64,000 bases of DNA from Vibrio echinoideorum (GTDB lineage: Bacteria; Pseudomonadota; Gammaproteobacteria; Enterobacterales; Vibrionaceae), in contig NZ_AP025483.1 in the NCBI RefSeq assembly GCF_024347455.1, forward strand, positions 558,001-622,000. Direction: 5' to 3'. Each line of letters begins with the position of its first letter. Positions within the stretch are counted from its first letter, which is position 1. Below, in pieces: positions 9,205 through 18,123 of this stretch. The position numbers were made by a program, and so were the translations under genes. A model generated the notes under the pieces. That model saw nothing but the letters and a program-made list of their open reading frames with translations. It was not told where the DNA came from and searched no databases.

Positions 9205-11868
9205 ATGTCTGACATGAAGCATGACGTTGATGCTCTGGAAACTCAAGATTGGTTAGAAGCTCTTGAGTCAGTAGTACGTGAAGAAGGTGTAGAACGTGCA
9301 CAGTATTTACTAGAACAAGTTCTAGATAAAGCGCGTTTAGATGGTGTTGATATGGCTACAGGCATCAACACAAACTACATCAACACAATTCCAGCAGCAC
9401 AAGAGCCAGCTTACCCTGGTGACGTAACTCTTGAGCGTCGTATTCGTTCGATTATTCGCTGGAACGCAATCATGATTGTATTGCGTGCTTCTAAGAAAGA
9501 CCTAGACCTTGGTGGTCACATGGCTTCTTACCAGTCAGCTGCTGCGTTCTACGAAGTATGTTTCAACCACTTCTTCCGTGCTCCAAATGAGACGGACGGT
9601 GGCGATCTAGTTTATTACCAAGGTCACATCTCTCCAGGTATCTACTCTCGTGCATTCGTTGAAGGTCGTCTAACTGAAGAACAGCTAGATAACTTCCGTC
9701 AAGAAGTTGATGGTAAAGGTATCCCTTCTTACCCGCACCCGAAACTGATGCCTGAGTTCTGGCAGTTCCCGACAGTATCTATGGGTCTTGGCCCTATCTC
9801 TGCTATCTATCAAGCGCGCTTCCTTAAGTATCTTGACGGCCGTGGCCTGAAAGAAACTTCAGCGCAACGCGTATACGCGTTCCTAGGTGACGGTGAGATG
9901 GATGAGCCAGAATCACGCGGTGCTATCTCTTTCGCTGCGCGTGAGAAGCTAGATAACCTATGTTTCCTAATCAACTGTAACCTACAGCGTCTAGACGGCC
10001 CTGTAATGGGTAACGGTAGCATCATTCAAGAACTTGAAGGCCTATTCAAAGGCGCAGGTTGGAACGTTGTTAAAGTTATCTGGGGTAGCAACTGGGATTC
10101 ACTACTGGCTAAAGACACGACTGGGAAGCTTCTTCAACTAATGAACGAAACTATCGATGGTGACTACCAGACATTTAAATCTAAAGATGGCGCATACGTA
10201 CGTGAGCACTTCTTTGGTAAGTACCCAGAAACAGCTGCACTAGTTGCAGACATGACTGATGACGAAATCTTCGCTCTTAAGCGTGGTGGTCACGATTCTT
10301 CTAAACTGTTTGCTGCATTCAACAATGCCCAAGAGACAAACGGTAAGCCAACTGTAATCCTAGCTAAGACTGTTAAAGGTTACGGTATGGGTGATGCAGC
10401 TGAAGGTAAGAACATTGCACACGGTGTTAAGAAAATGGACATGACTCATGTTCAACACCTACGTGATCGCCTAGGCCTAGAAGACATCCTTTCAGATGAG
10501 AAGATCGTTGAGCTTCCTTATCTGAAACTGGAAGAAGGTACGCCTGAGTATGAATACATGCATGCTCGTCGTAACGCGCTACACGGCTACACGCCTAAGC
10601 GTCTTCCTAAGTTTACTCAAGAGTTCAAGGTTCCAGAGCTAGACGCATTCGCACCTCTACTCGGTGAGCAGAAGCGTGATATCTCTACAACTATGGCTTA
10701 TGTACGTACGCTAAACATCCTTCTTAAAGATAAGAACATTGGTAAGAACATTGTTCCTATCATCTGTGATGAAGCTCGTACATTCGGTATGGAAGGTCTA
10801 TTCCGTCAGGTTGGTATCTACAACCCACACGGTCAAGAATACACACCTGAAGATAAAGGCATCGTTTCTTACTACAAAGAAGCAACGTCTGGTCAAGTTC
10901 TTCAAGAAGGTATCAACGAACTAGGTTCTATGGCTTCATGGGTTGCTGCTGCAACTTCATACAGCACAAACGATCTACCGATGATCCCGTTCTACATCTA
11001 CTACTCAATGTTCGGTTTCCAACGTATTGGTGACATGGCATGGCTAGCAGGCGACCAACAAGCTCGTGGCTTCCTACTAGGTGCTACTGCGGGTCGTACA
11101 ACACTGAACGGCGAAGGTCTACAGCACGAAGATGGTCACTCGCACATTCAAGCGAATACGATCCCTAACTGTATCTCTTACGACCCAACGTTTGCTTACG
11201 AGCTAGCGGTTATCATGCAAGACGGTATCCGTCGCATGTACGGTGAGAATCAAGAGAACGTTTACTACTACCTAACAGTAATGAACGAGAACTACGCAAT
11301 GCCAGCAATGCCAGAAGGCGCTGAAGAAGGCATTCGTAAGGGTATCTACAAGCTTGAATCTCACGCTGGTGCTAAGGGCAAAGTTCAACTAATGAGCTCT
11401 GGTACTATCATGAACGAAGCGCGTAAAGCCGCTGAAATTCTAAGCGAAGAGTACGGCGTAGCCTCTGACGTATTCTCTGTAACGTCGTTCAACGAACTAA
11501 CTCGTGACGGCCAAGCGGTAGAGCGTGACAACATGCTTCACCCAGAAGCTGAAGATAAAGTACCGTACATCACGACTGTTCTTGGTGCAGAACCTGCAAT
11601 CGCAGTGACTGACTACATGAAGAACTATGCTGAGCAAGTACGTGCGTACATGCCAACTGAGTCTTACAAAGTACTTGGTACAGATGGTTTCGGCCGTTCT
11701 GACAGCCGTGCAAACCTACGTCGTCACTTCGAAGTTAACGCTGGCTACATCGTAGTTGCAGCTCTAACTGAACTGGCTAAACGTGGTGATATCGAGAAGT
11801 CTGTAGTTGCACAAGCAATTGCTAAGTTCGATATCGACACTGAAAAAACTAACCCGCAATACGCATAA
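9205..11868 (+). CDS. aceE: Pyruvate dehydrogenase E1 component
   Basis: Thiamine-diphosphate-dependent homodimeric E1 that decarboxylates pyruvate and acetylates the lipoyl group of AceF. Its 887 residues equal the E. coli length. The ThDP/Mg motif is clear (GDGEMDEPESRG near residue 231 through NCNLQRLDGPV), as are HGVKKMDMTHVQHLRDRL and EDGHSHIQANTIPNC with active-site histidines. An AAAGGAT site precedes the start. Codon use is strongly biased to common Vibrio codons, as expected for an abundant enzyme. Confidence 0.98.
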   Translation: MSDMKHDVDALETQDWLEALESVVREEGVERAQYLLEQVLDKARLDGVDMATGINTNYINTIPAAQEPAYPGDVTLERRIRSIIRWNAIMIVLRASKKDLDLGGHMASYQSAAAFYEVCFNHFFRAPNETDGGDLVYYQGHISPGIYSRAFVEGRLTEEQLDNFRQEVDGKGIPSYPHPKLMPEFWQFPTVSMGLGPISAIYQARFLKYLDGRGLKETSAQRVYAFLGDGEMDEPESRGAISFAAREKLDNLCFLINCNLQRLDGPVMGNGSIIQELEGLFKGAGWNVVKVIWGSNWDSLLAKDTTGKLLQLMNETIDGDYQTFKSKDGAYVREHFFGKYPETAALVADMTDDEIFALKRGGHDSSKLFAAFNNAQETNGKPTVILAKTVKGYGMGDAAEGKNIAHGVKKMDMTHVQHLRDRLGLEDILSDEKIVELPYLKLEEGTPEYEYMHARRNALHGYTPKRLPKFTQEFKVPELDAFAPLLGEQKRDISTTMAYVRTLNILLKDKNIGKNIVPIICDEARTFGMEGLFRQVGIYNPHGQEYTPEDKGIVSYYKEATSGQVLQEGINELGSMASWVAAATSYSTNDLPMIPFYIYYSMFGFQRIGDMAWLAGDQQARGFLLGATAGRTTLNGEGLQHEDGHSHIQANTIPNCISYDPTFAYELAVIMQDGIRRMYGENQENVYYYLTVMNENYAMPAMPEGAEEGIRKGIYKLESHAGAKGKVQLMSSGTIMNEARKAAEILSEEYGVASDVFSVTSFNELTRDGQAVERDNMLHPEAEDKVPYITTVLGAEPAIAVTDYMKNYAEQVRAYMPTESYKVLGTDGFGRSDSRANLRRHFEVNAGYIVVAALTELAKRGDIEKSVVAQAIAKFDIDTEKTNPQYA

Positions 11869-11894
11869 GACTGGCATTAAGGTAGGTAAATACA

Positions 11895-13769
11895 ATGACA
11901 ATCGAAATTAATGTACCAGACATCGGTGCTGACGAGGTTGAAGTAACTGAGATTCTTGTAAACGTTGGCGACAAGGTTGAAGAAGAGCAGTCACTGATCA
12001 CTGTTGAAGGCGACAAAGCTTCAATGGAAGTTCCTGCGTCTCAAGCGGGTATCGTTAAAGAAATCAAGATTTCAGAAGGTGATTCTGTTTCTACTGGTTC
12101 TCTTATCATGATCTTCGAAGCGGAAGGTGCTGCAGCAGCACCGGCTGCGCCAGCAGTTGAAGCGGCGGCACCAGTTGCAGCTGCTCCTGCAGCGGCGGCC
12201 CCTTCTGTTGCGAACGAACTGAAAGAAGTTCACGTTCCTGATATCGGCGGTGATGAAGTTGAAGTAACTGAAATCATGGTAGCTATTGGTGACGCAGTAG
12301 AAGAAGAGCAATCTCTTCTTACTGTTGAAGGTGACAAGGCTTCAATGGAAGTACCTGCACCATTCGCTGGTATCGTTAAAGAAATCAAGATCGCTTCTGG
12401 TGATTCAGTATCTACTGGTTCTCTAGTAATGGTATTTGAAGTGGCAGGTTCTGGCGCACCAGTTGCAGCCGCTCCAGCAGCATCTGCTGAGAAAGAAGTG
12501 AACGTTCCTGATATCGGCGGCGACGAAGTAGAAGTTACTGAAATCATGGTAGCGGTTGGCGATACAGTAGAAGAAGAGCAATCTCTAATTACTGTTGAAG
12601 GCGACAAAGCTTCAATGGAAGTTCCTGCACCCTTCGCTGGTACAGTGAAAGAAATCAAGATTGCAGCTGGTGATACAGTGTCAACTGGCTCTCTAATCAT
12701 GACTTTCGTTGTTGAAGGCGCAGCGCCTGTAGCGGTAGCTGTTTCAGCTCCAGCACAAGCAGCAGCTCCAGCGGCGGCATCGGCTCCTAAAGCTGAAGCA
12801 GTAGCTCCAGCAGCTGGCGACTTCCAAGAGAACGGTGACTACGCGCACGCATCTCCAGTCGTTCGTCGTCTTGCTCGTGAATTTGGCGTTAACCTTTCTA
12901 AGATTAAAGGTACTGGTCGTAAGAGCCGTATCCTTAAAGAAGACGTTCAGTCTTACGTTAAAGATGCACTTAAGCGTTTAGAGTCTGGTGCTGCAGCATC
13001 TGGCAAAGGCGGCGACGGTTCTGCTCTTGGTCTACTACCATGGCCAAAAGTTGACTTCAGTAAGTTCGGCGAAACTGAAATTAAGAAGCTTTCTAAAATT
13101 AAGAAAATTTCTGGCGCTAACCTACACCGTAACTGGGTAATGATCCCGCACGTTACACAGTGGGACAACGCAGACATCACTGAGCTAGAAGCATTCCGTA
13201 AAGAACAGAACGCAATCGAAGCGAAGAAAGACACTGGCATGAAGATCACTCCACTTGTGTTCATCATGAAAGCTGTTGCGAAAGCACTAGAAGCATTCCC
13301 AGCATTTAACTCTTCTCTTTCTGACGATGGCGAAAGCATCATTCTTAAGAAGTACGTAAACGTGGGTATCGCTGTTGATACACCAAATGGTCTAGTTGTT
13401 CCTGTCTTCAAAGACGTGAACAAGAAAGGCATTTACGAGCTATCTGAAGAACTAATGGTTATTTCTAAGAAAGCGCGTTCAGGCAAGCTGACAGCGGCAG
13501 ACATGCAAGGCGGTTGTTTCACAATCTCTAGCCTTGGTGGTATTGGCGGTACTGCATTTACTCCAATCGTAAATGCTCCAGAAGTAGGTATCCTAGGTGT
13601 ATCTAAGTCTGAGATTAAGCCAGTTTGGAATGGTAAAGAGTTCCAACCACGTCTACAGCTTCCACTTTCTCTATCATACGATCACCGCGTGATCGATGGT
13701 GCTGAAGGTGCACGCTTCATTACTTTCCTAAACAGCGCACTATCTGACATTCGTCGTCTAGTACTGTAA
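11895..13769 (+). CDS. aceF: Pyruvate dehydrogenase E2, dihydrolipoyl acetyltransferase
   Basis: Core of the pyruvate dehydrogenase complex, transferring acetyl to CoA. The 624 residues hold three tandem lipoyl domains, each with the lipoylation motif EGDKASMEV (first Lys41), joined by Ala/Pro-rich flexible linkers; a peripheral-subunit-binding domain ([17 protein letters not shown], about 318-355); and the catalytic chloramphenicol-acetyltransferase-like domain with the active-site [12 protein letters not shown] near the end. The three near-identical lipoyl segments produce internal DNA repeats and antisense shadow frames. It starts 26 nt after aceE. Confidence 0.98.
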   Translation: MTIEINVPDIGADEVEVTEILVNVGDKVEEEQSLITVEGDKASMEVPASQAGIVKEIKISEGDSVSTGSLIMIFEAEGAAAAPAAPAVEAAAPVAAAPAAAAPSVANELKEVHVPDIGGDEVEVTEIMVAIGDAVEEEQSLLTVEGDKASMEVPAPFAGIVKEIKIASGDSVSTGSLVMVFEVAGSGAPVAAAPAASAEKEVNVPDIGGDEVEVTEIMVAVGDTVEEEQSLITVEGDKASMEVPAPFAGTVKEIKIAAGDTVSTGSLIMTFVVEGAAPVAVAVSAPAQAAAPAAASAPKAEAVAPAAGDFQENGDYAHASPVVRRLAREFGVNLSKIKGTGRKSRILKEDVQSYVKDALKRLESGAAASGKGGDGSALGLLPWPKVDFSKFGETEIKKLSKIKKISGANLHRNWVMIPHVTQWDNADITELEAFRKEQNAIEAKKDTGMKITPLVFIMKAVAKALEAFPAFNSSLSDDGESIILKKYVNVGIAVDTPNGLVVPVFKDVNKKGIYELSEELMVISKKARSGKLTAADMQGGCFTISSLGGIGGTAFTPIVNAPEVGILGVSKSEIKPVWNGKEFQPRLQLPLSLSYDHRVIDGAEGARFITFLNSALSDIRRLVL

Positions 13770-13784
13770 TTGAGAAAGTAATTA

Positions 13785-13815
13785 TTAAGGTGACTTTCGG
13801 GTCACCTTAATTCTT
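13785..13815 (+). terminator. Terminator after aceF
   Basis: TTAAGGTGAC (13785-13794) and GTCACCTTAA (13801-13810) form a perfect 10-bp stem with loop TTTCGG, followed by TTCTTTA. It separates aceEF from lpd, which must therefore also have its own promoter; a TAAAAT -10-like hexamer lies at 13930-13935. Confidence 0.78.
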
Positions 13816-14011
13816 TATATAAAGACTATTTTTAGAGAACAGTTTCCGGCATTTCTCATAAACTGCGGGGGAATTGTTGTCTAGCTCACAGGCTAACTTA
13901 AAGCTACTTTCACACTGTTAACATCTCTGTAAAATGTTTCCTGTTTGAAAGCCCAATAATTTTAAGAACATCTACTCAGCCTGTTAGGGATAATGACTAC
14001 AAGAGGTCACA

Positions 14012-15439
14012 ATGAGCAAAGAAATTAAAGCCCAAGTTGTTGTACTTGGTTCAGGTCCTGCTGGCTACTCAGCGGCATTCCGTTGTGCGGATTTAGGTCT
14101 AGAAACAGTACTAGTTGAACGTTACAGCACTCTTGGTGGTGTATGTCTAAACGTTGGTTGTATTCCATCAAAAGCACTTCTTCACGTTTCTAAAGTAATT
14201 GAAGAAGCAAAAGCGATGGCAGAGCACGGCGTTGTATTCGGCGAGCCACAAACGGACATCAACAAAGTTCGTATCTGGAAAGATAAAGTAGTTGATCAAC
14301 TGACTGGCGGTCTTGGCGGTATGGCTAAGATGCGTAATGTTACTGTTGTTAACGGTTTCGGTAAGTTTACTGGTCCTAACAGCATCGAAGTTGTTGGCGA
14401 AGAAACGACAACAATTAACTTTGATAATGCAATCATTGCAGCGGGTTCTCGCCCAATCAAACTTCCGTTCATTCCACATGAAGACCCACGTATTTGGGAT
14501 TCTACGGATGCACTAGAACTAAACGAAGTACCAGAAAAACTGCTTATCATGGGCGGCGGTATCATCGGTCTTGAGATGGGTACGGTTTACCACTCTCTAG
14601 GTTCTAAAGTTGAAGTTGTTGAGATGTTCGATCAAGTTATCCCAGCTGCGGATAAAGACATCGTTAAAGTCTTCACTAAACGCATCAAGAACAAGTTCAA
14701 GCTAATGCTTGAAACTAAAGTGACTGCTGTTGAAGCGAAAGAAGACGGCATCTACGTTTCAATGGAAGGCAAAAAAGCACCAGCTGAAGCTGAGCGCTAC
14801 GACGCTGTTCTTGTTGCTATCGGTCGTGTTCCAAACGGTGCACTTATCGACGCTGAAAAAGCGGGTATCGAAGTTGATGAGCGTGGTTTCATCAATGTTG
14901 ATAAGCAAATGCGTACTAACGTTCCTCACATCCACGCGATCGGTGACGTTGTTGGTCAACCAATGCTTGCTCACAAAGGTGTGCATGAAGGTCACGTAGC
15001 TGCTGAAGTTATCTCTGGTAAGAAGCATTACTTCGATCCTAAAGTAATTCCATCAATTGCGTACACTGAGCCAGAAGTTGCTTGGGTAGGTAAGACTGAG
15101 AAAGAAGCGAAAGCGGAAGGCCTGAACTACGAAGTTGCTACTTTCCCTTGGGCTGCTTCTGGTCGTGCAATCGCTTCAGACTGTGCAGACGGTATGACTA
15201 AGATGATCTTCGATAAAGATACTCATCGCGTAATCGGTGGTGCTGTTGTTGGTACTAACGGTGGTGAACTTCTTGGCGAAATCGGCCTAGCAATCGAAAT
15301 GGGTTGTGATGCAGAAGATATCGCACTGACTATCCACGCTCACCCAACTCTACATGAGTCTGTTGGTCTAGCTGCGGAAGTATTCGAAGGTTCAATCACT
15401 GACCTTCCAAACAAAAAAGCAGTGAAAAAGAAGAAGTAA
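14012..15439 (+). CDS. lpdA: Dihydrolipoyl dehydrogenase (E3)
   Basis: FAD-dependent disulfide oxidoreductase that reoxidises dihydrolipoamide of the pyruvate and 2-oxoglutarate dehydrogenases and the glycine cleavage system. In its 475 residues the FAD motif GSGPAGYSAA (13-22), redox-active Cys45 and Cys50 (GGVCLNVGCIPSK), NAD motif GGGIIGLEMG and the C-terminal His-Glu active-site stretch HAHPTLHES are all visible. The C-terminal tail is Lys-rich. It lies 242 nt after aceF beyond a terminator, so it can be transcribed independently. Confidence 0.97.
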   Translation: MSKEIKAQVVVLGSGPAGYSAAFRCADLGLETVLVERYSTLGGVCLNVGCIPSKALLHVSKVIEEAKAMAEHGVVFGEPQTDINKVRIWKDKVVDQLTGGLGGMAKMRNVTVVNGFGKFTGPNSIEVVGEETTTINFDNAIIAAGSRPIKLPFIPHEDPRIWDSTDALELNEVPEKLLIMGGGIIGLEMGTVYHSLGSKVEVVEMFDQVIPAADKDIVKVFTKRIKNKFKLMLETKVTAVEAKEDGIYVSMEGKKAPAEAERYDAVLVAIGRVPNGALIDAEKAGIEVDERGFINVDKQMRTNVPHIHAIGDVVGQPMLAHKGVHEGHVAAEVISGKKHYFDPKVIPSIAYTEPEVAWVGKTEKEAKAEGLNYEVATFPWAASGRAIASDCADGMTKMIFDKDTHRVIGGAVVGTNGGELLGEIGLAIEMGCDAEDIALTIHAHPTLHESVGLAAEVFEGSITDLPNKKAVKKKK

Positions 15440-15468
15440 TTCTTTTTTAGCCACTCGCTAATGTTTCT

Positions 15469-15498
15469 AAAAGCCGTTGATTCGTCAGCGGCTTTTTT
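15469..15498 (+). terminator. Terminator after lpdA
   Basis: AAAAGCCGTTGA (15469-15480) pairs with TCAGCGGCTTTT (15485-15496) around a TTCG tetraloop, with one G-T wobble, and a T-run follows. Confidence 0.9.
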
Positions 15499-15582
15499 GT
15501 ATCTGTTGGGAAGGGCACTACGCTCTGAGATTAGAGTGTGCTCGCATCGGGATACGAAAGGACAACACATCAAGGTGGACGG

Positions 15583-15618
15583 AAATAAAAAAGGATTGAC
15601 GCAGTACGTCAATCCTTT
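15583..15618 (-). terminator. Terminator after luxR
   Basis: AAAGGATTGACG (15590-15601) and CGTCAATCCTTT (15607-15618) form a perfect 12-bp stem with a 5-nt loop. On the minus strand six T follow, so it mainly ends luxR, 14 nt after its stop codon. Confidence 0.9.
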
Positions 15619-15632
15619 AGTTTTATTCGAAT

Positions 15633-16238
15633 CTACTTATAAATACACAACATGTTCAGGTAGCTGTCTGTCAGGTTAGACAGCTCTTCATTTGTTTCTA
15701 CACGTTTCGCTTGAATGAATAGTGAGTAGCAAATGCCGTGGAACAGATTCGCAAGATGCTTAGGATCGTGATCGTCACAAACTTCGCCACGCTCAATCGC
15801 TTTGCTAAACATGTTTTGTACTAACATTTGGTTAGTGCGGTTGGTTGTTACGAATAGAGGCCATACTTCATCACGAGTAGACGCACTCCATTCGAACCAC
15901 ACATTCAGCCAATGGCAATCGTGAGCCACCAAAGTCACCATTTCAGTCGCAATATTATGTAAGTTCTCTTTTGCGTGAATATCGAGATCGATATTGTCTG
16001 AAAGGAAGTTCGAGAATTGGCGAACCACGTGATTAAGCACTTCATCAACAAGATCTTCACGAGTTGGGAAGTAGTTAAATACGGTTGCCACTGATACCTG
16101 AGCAATGTCTGCTATATCAGCATGTCCACCGCGGCCAATGCCACGACGAGAGAACACCTCAAGTGCGATTTCCATCAATTGAAGTTTTCTTTTTAAGGGT
16201 GAAAGCCTAGTTCTAGGTCTCTTAGATATTGAGTCCAT
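15633..16238 (-). CDS. luxR: Quorum-sensing master regulator, LuxR/HapR/OpaR family (TetR fold)
   Basis: High-cell-density regulator of vibrios controlling bioluminescence, protease, biofilm, secretion and competence genes. The 201 residues start MDSISKRPRTRLSPLKRK and contain a TetR DNA-binding domain with the helix-turn-helix HADIADIAQVSVATVFNYFP (about 39-58), then the conserved C-terminal dimer region (WFEWSASTRDEVWPLF, LFHGICYSLF). Similarity to V. harveyi LuxR is very high in the parts I can recall. It is unrelated to V. fischeri LuxR. It stands alone between lpdA and hpt, and its leader has a Qrr-pairing segment. Confidence 0.96.
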   Translation of the reverse strand: MDSISKRPRTRLSPLKRKLQLMEIALEVFSRRGIGRGGHADIADIAQVSVATVFNYFPTREDLVDEVLNHVVRQFSNFLSDNIDLDIHAKENLHNIATEMVTLVAHDCHWLNVWFEWSASTRDEVWPLFVTTNRTNQMLVQNMFSKAIERGEVCDDHDPKHLANLFHGICYSLFIQAKRVETNEELSNLTDSYLNMLCIYK

Positions 16239-16574
16239 TTTGTTTTCCTTGCCAACGAATTTTTTATATTAATGATTTTATTATTATTTAAGCCAAGATG
16301 AGTGTAATGGTGCATATGCAAATGGTCAATCCTTTGAGCTTCTTTTATAGACAGTTACGTCAAACTTGATACATAAAGCGTGATCAGTATGGATGAGAAA
16401 GAAAGCGAGTATTGGATAAGGCATCTGTGCACATTTCACTGAGAATCTAACAGTAAATTCGAACCATAAGGTGGTGTGGGTATTTGAGCAATGCTAGACT
16501 TACGCACGAAATGAGCGGCACCAATGGCAGAACTGTCTAAACTTGTCGCAATCACCAAATAAAATGAGAGCAGT
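16239..16574. other. luxR-hpt divergent intergenic region
   Basis: 336 nt between divergent luxR and hpt. Next to luxR is the Qrr target; an AT-rich stretch around 16262-16290 (TTAATGATTTTATTATTATT) loosely resembles the TTATTGATAAATTTATCAATAA operator of LuxR itself, a possible autorepression site but too degenerate to assert. Otherwise I see no ORF or RNA gene. Confidence 0.45.
16246..16257 (-). promoter_or_regulatory. Predicted Qrr sRNA pairing site in luxR leader
   Basis: On the minus strand the leader reads GTTGGCAAGG 9 nt before the luxR ATG, overlapping the ribosome-binding site. The conserved core of Vibrio Qrr sRNAs contains CCTAGCCAAC, which pairs with this at 9 of 10 positions. 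At low cell density Qrr with Hfq represses luxR/hapR translation at this place. The Qrr core is recalled from published families, not from this window. Confidence 0.7.
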
Positions 16575-17105
16575 ATGAAGCATACAGTTGAAGTCATGAT
16601 CTCTGAGCAAGAAGTTCAGGATCGAGTGAACGAACTAGGTAAACAGATCACGGAGCACTACAAAGGTAGTGAAGATCTTGTTTTAGTTGGCTTATTACGT
16701 GGATCTTTTGTCTTTATGGCAGATCTTGCTCGTGCTATCGATTTAACTCACCAAGTTGATTTCATGACCGCGTCTAGCTACGGCAATGGCATGGAAAGCT
16801 CGCGTGATGTACGTATTCTGAAAGATCTTGATGATGATATTCAAGGCAAAGACGTTCTACTTGTAGAAGACATTATCGATACAGGTAATACTCTGACTAA
16901 AGTGAAAGAGATTCTGAGCCTACGTGGTCCTAAATCTATCGAAATTTGTACGCTACTCGACAAGCCTTCTCGCCGTGAAGTGATTGTTGATACTAAGTGG
17001 ATTGGTTTTGCAATTCCTGACGAATTCGTTGTTGGTGTGGGTATCGACTACGCACAAAAATATCGTCACCTACCATACATCGGTAAAGTTGTGCCTCAAG
17101 AGTAA
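16575..17105 (+). CDS. hpt: Hypoxanthine phosphoribosyltransferase
   Basis: Purine salvage enzyme that makes IMP (and GMP less well) from hypoxanthine and PRPP. The 176 residues match the family length. The PRPP-binding motif [13 protein letters not shown] lies at about residues 95-107; the N-terminal [15 protein letters not shown] loop and C-terminal base-binding [19 protein letters not shown] are conserved. The hpt-can convergent pair is the same as in E. coli. Confidence 0.96.
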   Translation: MKHTVEVMISEQEVQDRVNELGKQITEHYKGSEDLVLVGLLRGSFVFMADLARAIDLTHQVDFMTASSYGNGMESSRDVRILKDLDDDIQGKDVLLVEDIIDTGNTLTKVKEILSLRGPKSIEICTLLDKPSRREVIVDTKWIGFAIPDEFVVGVGIDYAQKYRHLPYIGKVVPQE

Positions 17106-17130
17106 TTATCGCTCTGTTGAACTCGAACAA

Positions 17131-17160
17131 AAAAGGCTCGCATAATGCGAGCCTTTCTAT
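17131..17160. terminator. Bidirectional terminator between hpt and can
   Basis: AAAGGCTCGCA (17132-17142) and TGCGAGCCTTT (17146-17156) form an 11-bp perfect stem. T-rich sequence follows on both strands, stronger on the minus strand, so it serves hpt and the convergent can. Confidence 0.88.
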
Positions 17161-17219
17161 ATCTGTGCTTAAGCGTTATCTGCGATTTAGCATTATATAT
17201 TGGATCTAAGAGCTAACAG

Positions 17220-17879
17220 TTAACCAAGGATTGGGGATGATAGGATGTTATGCAGCGCTTCTAAATGACTGTTTTCTAACGTGTCATTGCTTGAGCAACG
17301 AACGCCAAGGTCTTGTAGTTTTCCATTGCCAATACCATAAACAACACCGTGGATTTCAATATCTTGTCCACGTTCCCATGCGGTTTGCATGATGGTTGAG
17401 TTACCGAGGTTGTAGACTTGCTCCGCAACGTTAATTTCGCACAGCTTGTCACCCCATTGTTCACGAGGTAGAGATTCGATCTGTTTGCGGTACTTAAGGT
17501 AGTTATCACGAATGTGGAGCAGCCAGTTATTGATTAGGCCTAGCTTAGGATTATCAATGGCCGCATTCACACCACCACAACCATAGTGGCCGCACACAAT
17601 GATGTGTTTAACTTTGAGGACGTCAACCGCGTATTGCACAACCGATAAGCAGTTGAGGTCGGTATGAACTACTTGGTTAGCCACATTTCGGTGAACAAAC
17701 AATTCTCCAGAATATAAACCAGTGAGACGCTCGGCCGGTACACGGCTATCTGAGCAGCCTATCCATAAAAAACCAGGGCTTTGACCCTCTTCAAGCGTTG
17801 TAAAATACTCAGGTCTTTGAGAGCGAATTTCTTCAGACCATTTAGAGTTGTTTTCAAAAAGCTGTTTAATCTCTGGCAT
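17220..17879 (-). CDS. can: Beta-class carbonic anhydrase
   Basis: Interconverts CO2 and bicarbonate in the cytoplasm, supplying bicarbonate for carboxylases. The 219 residues carry the beta-class zinc site: Cys42, His98 and Cys101, with the Asp44-Arg46 dyad in CSDSRVPAE and the HYGCGGV motif. The sequence is of the E. coli Can (YadF) type. It is divergent from a bicarbonate-type SulP transporter gene, with 244 nt between starts, which suggests a shared role in inorganic carbon supply. Confidence 0.96.
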   Translation of the reverse strand: MPEIKQLFENNSKWSEEIRSQRPEYFTTLEEGQSPGFLWIGCSDSRVPAERLTGLYSGELFVHRNVANQVVHTDLNCLSVVQYAVDVLKVKHIIVCGHYGCGGVNAAIDNPKLGLINNWLLHIRDNYLKYRKQIESLPREQWGDKLCEINVAEQVYNLGNSTIMQTAWERGQDIEIHGVVYGIGNGKLQDLGVRCSSNDTLENSHLEALHNILSSPILG

Positions 17880-18039
17880 TTTGCGTCTTACATCCCTTTA
17901 TTAAGAACTGTAACTATACACAATGTTACAAATTCAATCCCGTAAAAACTGCGTCAACACGCACTCATCTGACGTGTTCTAGTCGTTAAAATCATTAACT
18001 TAGCACAGAAGCTACTATCTGGTTATAAGTCATGAATAA

Positions 18040-18055
18040 TGTGATTGAATTAACA
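18040..18055. promoter_or_regulatory. Candidate CRP site between can and the SulP gene
   Basis: TGTGATTGAATTAACA fits the CRP pattern TGTGA-N6-TCACA with one mismatch. It lies 69 nt before the SulP start. This is a single pattern match and remains tentative. Confidence 0.4.
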
Positions 18056-18123
18056 CTTTCTGTCTGACCAACTCATTTGTTAAAGTTATACGGTTTGTCA
18101 TTTCATCATCAGGAAGGTGTGTT

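Noticed and set aside
12230..12700. 156-residue antisense frame within aceF
   Set aside because: It mirrors the repeated lipoyl-domain coding sequence; the protein is repetitive and low complexity and has no start signal or family features.
11895..12740. Long direct DNA repeats inside aceF
   Set aside because: They encode the three tandem lipoyl domains normal for gammaproteobacterial AceF; not a duplication artefact or mobile element.
16262..16290. LuxR autoregulatory operator
   Set aside because: The stretch is AT-rich and resembles the consensus only loosely; mentioned in the intergenic note but not called as a site.
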